From Pseudobdellovibrionaceae bacterium (GTDB lineage: Bacteria > Bdellovibrionota > Bdellovibrionia > Bdellovibrionales > UBA1609): 64,000 nt of DNA. Location: assembly GCA_947444305.1 (NCBI GenBank), contig CANEZP010000010.1:1-64000 (forward strand). Reading direction: 5' to 3'. A program made the translations under genes and the position numbers. The notes beneath the pieces were generated by a model, which saw only the letters and a list, made by a program, of their open reading frames with translations, ran no database searches and was not told where the DNA came from. Positions 1 through 7,208 of this stretch are shown here, piece after piece. Position 1 is the first letter of the stretch. Each line of letters starts with the position of its first letter.

Positions 1-365
1 ATGGCGCCGGTGGTACGAATTGTACTTCTGATATCCGCTTAAAAAATAACGTTGCACCGATTCAAAATGCGCTCGCTAAAGTGTTGTCACTACGGGGTGT
101 GGAGTTCGATTGGAACCAAAACTCCTTAAGCCGTGGCCGGCACGATATCGGCGTGATCGCGCAAGAAGTAGAAAAGCACTTCCCAACTGCGGTGATCACG
201 GACGCATCATCTGGATTTAAAAAAGTAGATTACGCAGTTATGGTTGCGCCCTTGATCGAATCGATCAAGGAGTTGAATGAAAAGCTTAACAAAGCCGAGC
301 AAAACAACGCTTTGCTCAAAGCTTACCTTTGCAAACAGGATCGCACTGCCGAATTCTGCCTTTAA
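1..365 (+). CDS. S74-type intramolecular chaperone domain protein, 5' truncated
   Basis: The reading frame is open from base 3 at the window edge, so the gene starts outside; the ATG at 81 in the ORF track is internal. The translation contains CTSDIRLKNNV followed by a GVEFDWN segment and an IGVIAQEVEKHFP segment, the hallmarks of the Peptidase_S74 intramolecular chaperone domain of tail-fibre and endosialidase-type proteins. That domain helps trimerise the upstream fibre and then often cleaves itself off. The C-terminus has a coiled-coil-like stretch (IESIKELNEKLNKAEQNN). The stop overlaps the stop of convergent pfkA. In Bdellovibrio-like bacteria such domains also occur on non-phage surface fibres, so a prophage origin cannot be decided here. 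Confidence 0.85.
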   Translation, partial: GAGGTNCTSDIRLKNNVAPIQNALAKVLSLRGVEFDWNQNSLSRGRHDIGVIAQEVEKHFPTAVITDASSGFKKVDYAVMVAPLIESIKELNEKLNKAEQNNALLKAYLCKQDRTAEFCL

Positions 366-1351
366 TGCGCGAGTAGCTGGGCGAGTTCGATGAGTTCGTT
401 TGGGACGCGGCGTTTTTTGGTGGTGGATTCTTTAAGTGGGACCGAGACGACTTGGTTGGCTTGCACGCCGACCATTACGTTGGTCATTCCCTGTTGCAAA
501 ACGCGAACGGCCGCGTTGCCTAAACGCGAAGCGAGAATACGGTCGCGGGCGGTCGGTGGGCCGCCGCGCTGAATGTGACCGAGCACGCAAACCTTCGCTT
601 CAAAACCTACGCGCCGGCGAATTTGCTCGGCAAGATCGTACGCGCGCCCGACTTTTTGGCCTTCGGCCGCAACTAATATAGAAGATGATTTGCCGCGGGC
701 CATGCCGCGCTTGATGGACTGGATTGCTTGGTCGACGTTCGCCATCGTCTCGGGAATAAAAACTTCTTCGGCGCCGCCGGCGACGCCGACGTCGATCGCG
801 ATGAAACCGGAATCGCGGCCCATCACTTCAACGATGAACAAACGGTCGTGCGAAGCGGCGGTGTCGCGGATGCGGTCAATCGCTTCGAGCGCGGTGTTCA
901 GCGCAGTATCGAAACCGATCGTTTCCTCGGTGCCCCAGATGTCATTGTCGATCGTGCCGGGAACACCCACCACTTGGAAGCCATGTTCGTTAGCGAGCAA
1001 ATGACCGCCGTTGAACGTACCGTCACCGCCGATAACGACGAGCGCTTGCACACCGGCCTCGCGCAAATGTTTCGCGCCGATCGCGCGATTTTCAGACTTG
1101 TGAAATTCGGGGCAGCGGCCGGATTTTAAAATGGTGCCGCCGCGCTGGATGATGTTGGCGACGGAGCCGGCCTGCATCGTAATGATTTTGTTTTGCAACA
1201 AACCCATGTAGCCGCTTTGAATGCCGACCACATCGATGTTGTTAAACAGGGCCGACCGCACCACCGAGCGAATGGCGGCGTTCATGCCGGGAGCGTCACC
1301 ACCACTGGTCAATACGGCTATCTTCTTAAGCGGAGCGTTTTCTTGTGCCAT
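362..1351 (-). CDS. pfkA: ATP-dependent 6-phosphofructokinase
   Basis: Phosphorylates fructose 6-phosphate to fructose 1,6-bisphosphate in glycolysis. The start is taken at the internal ATG giving MAQENAPLKKIAVLTSGGD, because the longer ORF only adds a non-conserved stretch; the product is then 329 aa, close to the usual 320. The N-terminal nucleotide loop (TSGGDAPGMNAAIR), GGDGT (glycine in the position that marks ATP rather than pyrophosphate use), PGTIDNDI and VEVMGRDSG motifs are all present, and a GHIQRGG segment lies near the C-terminus. It is convergent with the S74 gene and sits downstream of a hairpin array that separates it from the HU gene. Confidence 0.95.
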   Translation of the reverse strand: MAQENAPLKKIAVLTSGGDAPGMNAAIRSVVRSALFNNIDVVGIQSGYMGLLQNKIITMQAGSVANIIQRGGTILKSGRCPEFHKSENRAIGAKHLREAGVQALVVIGGDGTFNGGHLLANEHGFQVVGVPGTIDNDIWGTEETIGFDTALNTALEAIDRIRDTAASHDRLFIVEVMGRDSGFIAIDVGVAGGAEEVFIPETMANVDQAIQSIKRGMARGKSSSILVAAEGQKVGRAYDLAEQIRRRVGFEAKVCVLGHIQRGGPPTARDRILASRLGNAAVRVLQQGMTNVMVGVQANQVVSVPLKESTTKKRRVPNELIELAQLLAH

Positions 1352-1403
1352 GAGTTTTTCTAAGCGAAAAAGTAATTTCCTGCAAGGCCAGGCGTGGAAA
1401 TGA

Positions 1404-1429
1404 AAAAGGCTGCGGTAACGCAGCCTTTT
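1404..1429 (-). terminator. Rho-independent terminator downstream of the HU gene
   Basis: AAAAGGCTGCG-GTAA-CGCAGCCTTTT forms an 11-bp stem with a GTAA tetraloop. On the minus strand it is followed by five T residues. It lies 3' of HU and 5' of pfkA. Confidence 0.8.
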
Positions 1430-1519
1430 CACAGTCGGTGGCTGCAGTAACGCAGCCTTCTCACATTTGGTGGCTGCGGTAATGCAGCCTTGGCAGAAAG
1501 GACCGCAAGCCTGCGGTCC
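1404..1519. repeat. Array of three 32-bp hairpin repeats plus a fourth hairpin
   Basis: The core GGCTGCG-GTAA-CGCAGCC recurs at 1408, 1440 and 1472, exactly 32 bp apart, with small changes in stem and spacer. A fourth unrelated perfect hairpin, GGACCGCA-AGCC-TGCGGTCC, follows at 1500-1519. The first copy is flanked by A and T runs (AAAA...TTTT) and should terminate transcription on either strand, mainly for the minus-strand HU gene. The other copies lack clean T tracts. Confidence 0.85.
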
Positions 1520-1534
1520 GTAACTTCAGAAGTT

Positions 1535-1807
1535 CTAGCGAACCAAGTTCTTGAATTCAGCGCCCGGGCGGAACTTCGGGAAAGAAGTCGCGGGGATTTT
1601 GATCGCTTTGCCCGTTTGGGGATTGCGGCCGGTGCGTGCTTTGCGCTTGGCTTTTACGAAAGTGCCGAAACCAACCAATTTAACTTCGTCGCCTTTTTTA
1701 ACGGATTTTTTGATGGTGTCGAGAGTGCAATCGAGCCATTTTTCAGTTTGTGCTTTAGTCATTCCGATTTCGCCGGCTACTTTTTCAATGAGTTCTGCTT
1801 TATTCAT
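1535..1807 (-). CDS. hup: HU family DNA-binding protein
   Basis: A 90-aa nucleoid protein that binds and bends DNA as a dimer. The full-length match to the HU fold includes the N-terminal MNKAELIEKVA helix, the VGFGTF core strand and the DNA-contacting arm with RTGRNPQTGK and IPA, followed by the PKFRPG segment. The ATG is preceded by GGGGGAAATAC, a good ribosome binding site. The gene is monocistronic, between yacG and the hairpin array. Confidence 0.97.
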   Translation of the reverse strand: MNKAELIEKVAGEIGMTKAQTEKWLDCTLDTIKKSVKKGDEVKLVGFGTFVKAKRKARTGRNPQTGKAIKIPATSFPKFRPGAEFKNLVR

Positions 1808-1892
1808 GTATTTCCCCCATATGGAAAATCAGTTGTTGTGTCTTGGATAGGGAACATTCAAGCGTCCCGGGGATTGGGGCGTCAATGAAAAA

Positions 1893-2135
1893 TTAATTAA
1901 GCTCATCATTCGAAGGCGATTCTGGCGGGGTGGCATCAATACCCGAGCGCTCATCTTCGTTTTCGTTGACACGGTCGTTTTCGCTATCGCTTTGGGATTC
2001 AACGGGGACGCGATATTTTTCTTCGGCCCATGCGCCAAGATCGAGAATTGAACAGCGTTCCGAGCAGAACGGCCGGTATTTATTTTGCGGAGTGAACTCA
2101 ACTTCTTTTTTGCAAGTGGGACATTTCACTTTCAT
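1893..2135 (-). CDS. yacG: YacG-like zinc-ribbon protein
   Basis: A short protein of about 80 aa with the YacG pattern: [10 protein letters not shown], then [21 protein letters not shown], which supplies four zinc-ligand cysteines followed by the conserved DLG.W helix. Family members in E. coli inhibit DNA gyrase. The ATG at 2135 is chosen because the longer ORF start adds twelve residues read through the upstream terminator. The C-terminal half is acidic and low in complexity. Function in this organism is by family only. Confidence 0.85.
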   Translation of the reverse strand: MKVKCPTCKKEVEFTPQNKYRPFCSERCSILDLGAWAEEKYRVPVESQSDSENDRVNENEDERSGIDATPPESPSNDELN

Positions 2136-2155
2136 AGATTTGTCTTTATACAAAA

Positions 2156-2183
2156 AAACCCCGCGCAGCAAGCGACGGGGTTT
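2156..2183 (-). terminator. Terminator of the 2207-2878 lipoprotein gene
   Basis: AAACCCCG...CGGGGTTT forms an 8-bp stem, followed on the minus strand by a run of T. It lies between the lipoprotein gene and yacG. Confidence 0.85.
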
Positions 2184-2206
2184 GTTAATTCGCCGGAATA
2201 AAATTC

Positions 2207-2878
2207 TTAGCGGACGTAAGGCACAACGCCGGGGCCGGGCTGGCCGTAGGCGGCGGACTGTGCGTAATCGCTACGTTGACCTTGTAACTGACCCGAAGCG
2301 ATCGGCACGCCACGGTAGAACAACGTCGTCGTCATCGTGTTGCCGTACGGCGTGATGAACGTGTTCGACAATTGAATCGTGTTGTTCGGAGCGACGATGG
2401 GTTGCGGATAAACTTGCGCTTGGATGTACTGGCGATTGTCGATCACGACCATGTTGAAACCACTTACGTTGTTTACCGTCGATACCGAAGCACGGCGCGC
2501 TAAGCGATTGCGTGACCAGCCGTAGTTTTCGAAGGGGGTGATCGTTACGCGGCCTTGGGGACCGTCGGCACGAATCGAAACGCCTAAGTACTGCGAAGGC
2601 TGATTACATTGCCAACCTTGACATAAACCATTTTCGGCGAGGAATTGGCGGTACAAGATTATTTGTGCGGGCGAAATAATCAAATTACCTCTCCAGCGTC
2701 CACCACCGTTGAAGGGCACTTGACCGACGCAACCACCGGTTGCGGGATCGATCGCGCATACACCGGCGCCGTACACGGGCGCGGGCGCGGCGGCGTTGTT
2801 GCCTTTTTTACCGGGGCACGCGGTTAACGTGACGGCGGCGGCGATCATCATTCCAACTTTTACGTACCAGTTCTTCAT
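2207..2878 (-). CDS. Predicted lipoprotein, family not recognised
   Basis: The start at 2878 gives [21 protein letters not shown], a signal peptide ending in an LTAC lipobox, and is preceded by GGAGAAATTT. The mature part (about 200 aa) begins with an Ala/Pro linker and contains four more cysteines ([11 protein letters not shown] and LCQGWQC), which could form disulphides in the envelope. The protein ends [10 protein letters not shown], a Gly/Pro tail resembling the end of the 616-aa protein at 58280. No enzymatic motif is visible. Confidence 0.75.
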   Translation of the reverse strand: MKNWYVKVGMMIAAAVTLTACPGKKGNNAAAPAPVYGAGVCAIDPATGGCVGQVPFNGGGRWRGNLIISPAQIILYRQFLAENGLCQGWQCNQPSQYLGVSIRADGPQGRVTITPFENYGWSRNRLARRASVSTVNNVSGFNMVVIDNRQYIQAQVYPQPIVAPNNTIQLSNTFITPYGNTMTTTLFYRGVPIASGQLQGQRSDYAQSAAYGQPGPGVVPYVR

Positions 2879-3024
2879 AAATTTCTCCGTGAGAAAAACC
2901 CTGGAGCTCATTGCTCCGAGGTTCCTATCATCACGATGTGTGCCACCGCGCCCGGCAATTAAATCAACGCTCGCGGTGAACCATGTAAGAATCCACGCTG
3001 TACATTGTTACCGGGTGTGACGAA

Positions 3025-3630
3025 TTACGGCTTCTTCTGCTCAGCACTTGGACAAGTTTCTTTTACCTCGAGCGGAACAGGATCGACTTCTTCCGAATAC
3101 TCAACTTTCAAGATAACCGTGCCGCGCTCGGCGACTTCCGAACGAAGACAATTGTTCGCGGGCCCTAGCTGCAAGCAGCGGCTGAATTCGTAGTCTATAT
3201 AATTGTCGGTATTTTTAAGCATCAGCGTGCGGCGCGTGCCTTTGCTGGTCGTAAACTGAACTTCCATCCGCGTGTCCGTGAGATTGCGGTTCTTGATCAC
3301 ACCCTGAGCGCAAGTCGTACGATTGATCGCCGAGACCGTATAAGGACCGCTGTTCGGTGCGAGCGTGAGGGCTTGCAAGGTATAGGATTCTTTTGGATCT
3401 TTCGACGTCTCGCGTGTCGTGGTGGTTTGGCCGGCGCAATTCGTGCGAGCTACATTCTTGAAAACGCGTGTTAGCTTGAACACGTCGGTGCGAACGGCGG
3501 CGTTTTGGTTCAATGATTTATCGCTGCCGCAGGGGGGGCCGGGCGGGGCAGACTTCTTCTCTTTTTGGCAACCGGCGGCCAATATTGAGCAAGCAAGAAT
3601 AAGCGAAATTGAATAGGTTGAATTAAGCAT
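3025..3630 (-). CDS. Predicted lipoprotein, family not recognised
   Basis: The start at 3630 gives MLNSTYSISLILACSILAAGC, a signal peptide with an LAAGC lipobox. The mature domain of about 180 aa has cysteines at PPCGSD, RTNCAGQ, TTCAQG, SRCLQ and NNCLRS, suggesting a disulphide-bonded periplasmic domain. The upstream in-frame ATG at 3663 would bury the signal peptide. It sits between two other exported-protein genes on the same strand. Function unknown. Confidence 0.75.
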   Translation of the reverse strand: MLNSTYSISLILACSILAAGCQKEKKSAPPGPPCGSDKSLNQNAAVRTDVFKLTRVFKNVARTNCAGQTTTTRETSKDPKESYTLQALTLAPNSGPYTVSAINRTTCAQGVIKNRNLTDTRMEVQFTTSKGTRRTLMLKNTDNYIDYEFSRCLQLGPANNCLRSEVAERGTVILKVEYSEEVDPVPLEVKETCPSAEQKKP

Positions 3631-3677
3631 GGCGGGGCCCTCGTTTCGCGAGAAAGAGAGCAATAGCTAAGCCATCG

Positions 3678-5237
3678 TTAAAAGCGGTTTGAGCAGGCCT
3701 TTCGCCGCTCCGGTTCATGACCGAGCAGAAATCTTTTCTGTAGGTCAAAGAAAAGAGTGCGTGAAAGCGCGTGGTTTCCGGGGCCGAGTTTCCGGCACAG
3801 AACGCTACTCACCGGGAGGTAAAATTCTTGGGAAGCTTGAGAAATTAAATTCTGAATAGCCACATTAACCATGACGGAATTCAATAGCAGATCCACGGCC
3901 CGCGCACCGTAAAGGGGACGCTGAGCCATATCGATTCCGGAAAAACAATCGTTGTTGACGGACTCCGTAGCGCCAAGTCGGCCGCGGCCGTTGAACATTT
4001 GGATATCGTTCGCCAAAGACAAGATCGGTCCGGGCTCAAGCTTGATTTTTTTGCTTATAAATTTCAACGCGAGGCTATTTCGTAATTCTTTTGAAGCATT
4101 GTCGTCACTGACGAGACCTTTTACCTTTACGCAACAGAGATGATCTTCCGGCTTCTCGACCACGGAGAACCATGCGGGAACTCCCGCCTGGATGGGCCCG
4201 GTGGTCGAACAAAGGTATTTCGTTGGTGAATCTGCATTTGCCCAAGGGGTGCTCATTTCTTTGATCGTCTTAGAAGCCATGATGGTCGCCACGGTCGAAC
4301 GATCTAGCTTTGATCTAAGCTCGGCCTCTTTTAATGCCTTTGGTTCAGAGAGATTGGCGAAAAAAGCCTTTTCATCAAGCGATGCTCTGCTTACCATCGC
4401 GTCGGTCAGTAATCCCTCACGGATCTCTGTATTTTCACAAACCGAGTCAGAAAGTTCCCGTTCAAGATTCTGAAGTGGGCAACCTCGCGCAAGCGCCGAT
4501 TGGATCTCGGCTAAGAGAGTGGTTTGATTCCTAAAATAATCACTTCGATTGCGAAGACTCTCGTAGAATTTGTCTAGTGCAGGACGGGTTTTTTTCAGTT
4601 CGGCTTTCAACCGGGCTTTTTGCATAAAAATTCGTTGGGCTTGCGCGATCTCTTCAGGCGAGGAGTGGCGCCACTCAGGCATTTTTCGGTAGAGGCAGCC
4701 TAACGAATCAAAAAGCGGAAGAGCGTCGATCGGTAAATCACCGTAACCATATTCATAACCTTGCGTCGGCGAAGTATCGAGCAAAGGCGGAGATTCCAAC
4801 AAAGCAATAACTATCGCCAAATTAGGATCAACGCCGGCCGCCAGCGAAATCGCGATGAGCCTTTTCATCTTTTCTACGCTGTAATTTGGCGCTCGCAAAG
4901 CGAGGTTCGGACCCTTCCACGGATAGCTTACCGCGAGCTTCCCGGACTCGGGCGGGCGGTTGCGCTGTCGATTGCACGATTCGCTCAACGCTTGGTAATG
5001 CAAAAACTCCGCGACTGGATTTTGCTTTTGCGAATCGTGATTGTGTGGAGTGTTTCCGTTATTCGAGCAAGCAAGATAATCGGCTCGAGATTTTTGCAGC
5101 CAAGAGGCGTTCGCCGAAGGTTCGCCTTTTACGGTACGGATAGAGCCTTCCGCATCGCAGTCGATCCGTATCTGGGCGTGCGCGGCGAAACCCAGGCACC
5201 CGCTAAATAACAATAGAATAATTTTGCCGGACATCAT
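3678..5237 (-). CDS. Secreted protein with a possible lytic-transglycosylase-like helix
   Basis: 519 aa with a signal peptide (MMSGKIILLLFSGCLGFAAHAQ). Around residues 130-155 the stretch IAISLAAGVDPNLAIVIALLES looks like the catalytic helix of SLT-type lytic transglycosylases, in which a glutamate lies in an ES pair after a GVDP.L...IA pattern. The expected downstream GLMQ-type motif is not seen, so the assignment is tentative. Many cysteines suggest a folded periplasmic protein. The start lies 2 bp after the stop of the upstream barrel gene, so the two are almost certainly cotranscribed and translationally coupled. Otherwise unrecognised. Confidence 0.7.
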   Translation of the reverse strand: MMSGKIILLLFSGCLGFAAHAQIRIDCDAEGSIRTVKGEPSANASWLQKSRADYLACSNNGNTPHNHDSQKQNPVAEFLHYQALSESCNRQRNRPPESGKLAVSYPWKGPNLALRAPNYSVEKMKRLIAISLAAGVDPNLAIVIALLESPPLLDTSPTQGYEYGYGDLPIDALPLFDSLGCLYRKMPEWRHSSPEEIAQAQRIFMQKARLKAELKKTRPALDKFYESLRNRSDYFRNQTTLLAEIQSALARGCPLQNLERELSDSVCENTEIREGLLTDAMVSRASLDEKAFFANLSEPKALKEAELRSKLDRSTVATIMASKTIKEMSTPWANADSPTKYLCSTTGPIQAGVPAWFSVVEKPEDHLCCVKVKGLVSDDNASKELRNSLALKFISKKIKLEPGPILSLANDIQMFNGRGRLGATESVNNDCFSGIDMAQRPLYGARAVDLLLNSVMVNVAIQNLISQASQEFYLPVSSVLCRKLGPGNHALSRTLFFDLQKRFLLGHEPERRKACSNRF

Positions 5238-5239
5238 GA

Positions 5240-5851
5240 CTAGATGTTGAAACTCATCCCGGCCATGACCAGCACGCCTTGGTTGTAGTTTTGGCCACCG
5301 CCACGAAGGCCGTCCATCAAGCCGCGGTTGTAGGTCGCTTCGATGATGAAGTCGCTTTTCTTGGTGAACATCAATCTACCGCCGGCACCGATGGCGCCGA
5401 TCACGTCGATTTTATTCGTGTCCGCACGTGAGCTCGAAAGTTCGAAGGCGGGCATGAAGCCGAATTTACCGTACCAGCTTTGCGCACGCATCGAGATCAC
5501 GCGCAACTTCGCCATCATCGGCAGCGTCAAAAGAGTCGAACCTTGTGCTTGCAACGCGAGGAAGCCGGTTTCAAGTTTGCGTTCGGCCCCGCCAAATTCG
5601 AAAGTTAAACCGCCACTCAATTTTTGTTTAGCCGTGCCGGTATCTTTACCTGAGTATTCGAAATTGGAAACGCCGAGCTGGGGGTTGATCTTCATCCCGA
5701 GGTCGCTGAGACGTGGTTCGCGAACTTCATCCATATTCATGGAGCTTGAGCCGGCCGCGCTGGATTCGGTTTCTGACGACTGCGCCAAAACCGGCTCGAC
5801 AAGTGTCAAAAGCATCGCCACTCCGACCAACCAAATTACCGCTTTTTTCAT
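5240..5851 (-). CDS. Small outer-membrane beta-barrel protein
   Basis: 203 aa with a signal peptide (MKKAVIWLVGVAMLLTLVEPVLAQ) and a Ser-rich linker. The remainder alternates polar and hydrophobic residues, with glycine-rich turns and an aromatic-terminated last strand (VLVMAGMSFNI), typical of 8-stranded OmpA/OmpW-type barrels. It is the first gene of a two-gene unit with the 519-aa secreted protein. Confidence 0.7.
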   Translation of the reverse strand: MKKAVIWLVGVAMLLTLVEPVLAQSSETESSAAGSSSMNMDEVREPRLSDLGMKINPQLGVSNFEYSGKDTGTAKQKLSGGLTFEFGGAERKLETGFLALQAQGSTLLTLPMMAKLRVISMRAQSWYGKFGFMPAFELSSSRADTNKIDVIGAIGAGGRLMFTKKSDFIIEATYNRGLMDGLRGGGQNYNQGVLVMAGMSFNI

Positions 5852-5913
5852 ATACTTAGCTCCTTCGTAAAAGACCGTCTAATATTACATAGTTCACGGG
5901 GCGTGCCGGACAC

Positions 5914-5951
5914 CGTAGGGTACGGAGCGCCTCGTAGGGTACGGAGCGCCT
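5914..5951. repeat. 19-bp tandem repeat, two exact copies (also at 25050)
   Basis: CGTAGGGTACGGAGCGCCT occurs twice head-to-tail at 5914-5932 and 5933-5951; the second copy runs into the stop codon of lgt. Its exact reverse complement starts a three-unit array at 25050. The repeat lies 3' of lgt on the minus strand. Confidence 0.9.
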
Positions 5952-6690
5952 AAACTAGGCGGCGGTGGCCCGGGCGCATGATGAGGCTGAGGAAGCCGGC
6001 GAGGCCGAGGGCTAAACTCATCCACGTGCCGATGCTGATGCCGTAAAGCATGGGACCGCGGGGATCGTCGCGGAAATATTCCATCATCACGCGGCCCAAT
6101 GCATGTAAGACCAGCCAGACGGAGAAAAGGGTTCCCGCCATGCGCACTTTCGGTTCGATCTTTAATAACAAAAGACAAACGCCGAGTTCCCAGATGGTGG
6201 CGTAGAGCTGGGTGGGGTGGCGCATTCCGCCGTGCATGGTGACCGCCCAGGGGAGTTCGCAAAAACGTCCGTAGCAACAACCGTTAAGAAAACAAGCGAC
6301 GCGCCCGATGGCGTAGCCGAGCGAAATACAAGGGATCGCGACGTCGGCCCAAAACCAAAACGCTTCGCTGTTGAGTACGCAAAATACGGTGCACGCGAGC
6401 CACGAACCCACCACGCCGCCGAGAAAGACGAAGCCGCCGTTCCAGATCTGTAATATCGCGAGTGGATGTTGCCGGTAAAATTCGGGCTCTTCCCAAAAGA
6501 CGTGGAGCAAACGTGCGCCGACGAAGCCGCCGATCAAACACACGAGCGTCATGTCGATGGCGGTGACGCGAATCAAATTGCGCTTTTCACAGCGTTTAAG
6601 AAACCACAGCGTGCACACGATGCACGCGAGGCTGATCACCAAAAAATACGTAGAAATTTGCAGCGAGAATAAATGAATAACCGGGAACAT
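5950..6690 (-). CDS. lgt: Prolipoprotein diacylglyceryl transferase
   Basis: Transfers diacylglycerol from phosphatidylglycerol to the lipobox cysteine of prolipoproteins in the inner membrane. The 246-aa product is strongly hydrophobic with about seven membrane segments and shows GGFVFLGGVVGSW and GRVACFLNGCCYGR, the Lgt signature, plus HPTQLYA near the active site. It lies last in the operon ileS-lspA-lgt and starts at the base where lspA ends. This fits a genome rich in lipoproteins, several of them in this window. Confidence 0.95.
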   Translation of the reverse strand: MFPVIHLFSLQISTYFLVISLACIVCTLWFLKRCEKRNLIRVTAIDMTLVCLIGGFVGARLLHVFWEEPEFYRQHPLAILQIWNGGFVFLGGVVGSWLACTVFCVLNSEAFWFWADVAIPCISLGYAIGRVACFLNGCCYGRFCELPWAVTMHGGMRHPTQLYATIWELGVCLLLLKIEPKVRMAGTLFSVWLVLHALGRVMMEYFRDDPRGPMLYGISIGTWMSLALGLAGFLSLIMRPGHRRLV

Positions 6691-7208
6691 TAGGCGCCGG
6701 CTTGGAGGCGCGCTTTTTTCTCGGCGCGGTCACGAACCGTCATGAGGACCAGCAATAAAATCACGCCACCGACGATGGCCGAGTCGGCCACGTTAAACGC
6801 GGGGTAAGACCAAGAATCTTTGTAGTGCACGTCCAAGAAGTCGATGACGTAACCGAAGCGTAAGCGGTCGATGTAATTGCCGACCGCGCCGCCGAAGATG
6901 GCCGATAGCGCGAACACCTGCCAACGATCGGTGTTGGGCACGCCCTTCAGCATATAGACGATAATTCCCATCGCGATGGGCGGCATCGATTTAAAAAAAG
7001 CATCGCGGAAACCTTCGGGCATCTCGCGGAAAATTCCGAACGCGGCGCCGATGTTGCGCACGTATGTAATGTGGAAAATGTCTTGAATGACGGGAAACGT
7101 TTCGCCGAGACCAAAATTCGCGTGAACGTAAATTTTGGTGATTTGATCCAACGCCACGAGAAAGCCGGCGAAGGTGGCGAGGACAAGGTATTTACTTTCT
7201 AATTTCAC
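6690..7208 (-). CDS. lspA: Lipoprotein signal peptidase (signal peptidase II)
   Basis: An inner-membrane aspartic protease that removes signal peptides from lipoproteins after Lgt acts. The GTG at 7208 is chosen because it overlaps the ileS stop as GTGA and is preceded by GAGG at good spacing; the ATG at 7235 lies inside ileS without such a site. The product is about 172 aa with four membrane segments. The catalytic aspartates sit in GNYIDRLRFG and FNVADSAI, and YVRNIGAAFG is conserved. The gene sits between ileS and lgt, a common bacterial order. Confidence 0.95.
   Translation of the reverse strand: MKLESKYLVLATFAGFLVALDQITKIYVHANFGLGETFPVIQDIFHITYVRNIGAAFGIFREMPEGFRDAFFKSMPPIAMGIIVYMLKGVPNTDRWQVFALSAIFGGAVGNYIDRLRFGYVIDFLDVHYKDSWSYPAFNVADSAIVGGVILLLVLMTVRDRAEKKARLQAGA

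Noticed and set aside
1-365. Prophage edge
   Set aside because: Only an S74 chaperone domain is visible, followed at once by pfkA; no other phage gene is seen, and S74 domains occur on non-phage fibres.
2796-3020. 74-aa plus-strand ORF between two lipoprotein genes
   Set aside because: Mostly antisense to the lipoprotein signal peptide, no ribosome site and no recognisable product.
5876-5885. CGTCTAATAT shared upstream of genes at 5851 and 32659 as a promoter box
   Set aside because: Similar AT-rich strings also occur within coding sequence, and no matching -35 element was found at consistent spacing.
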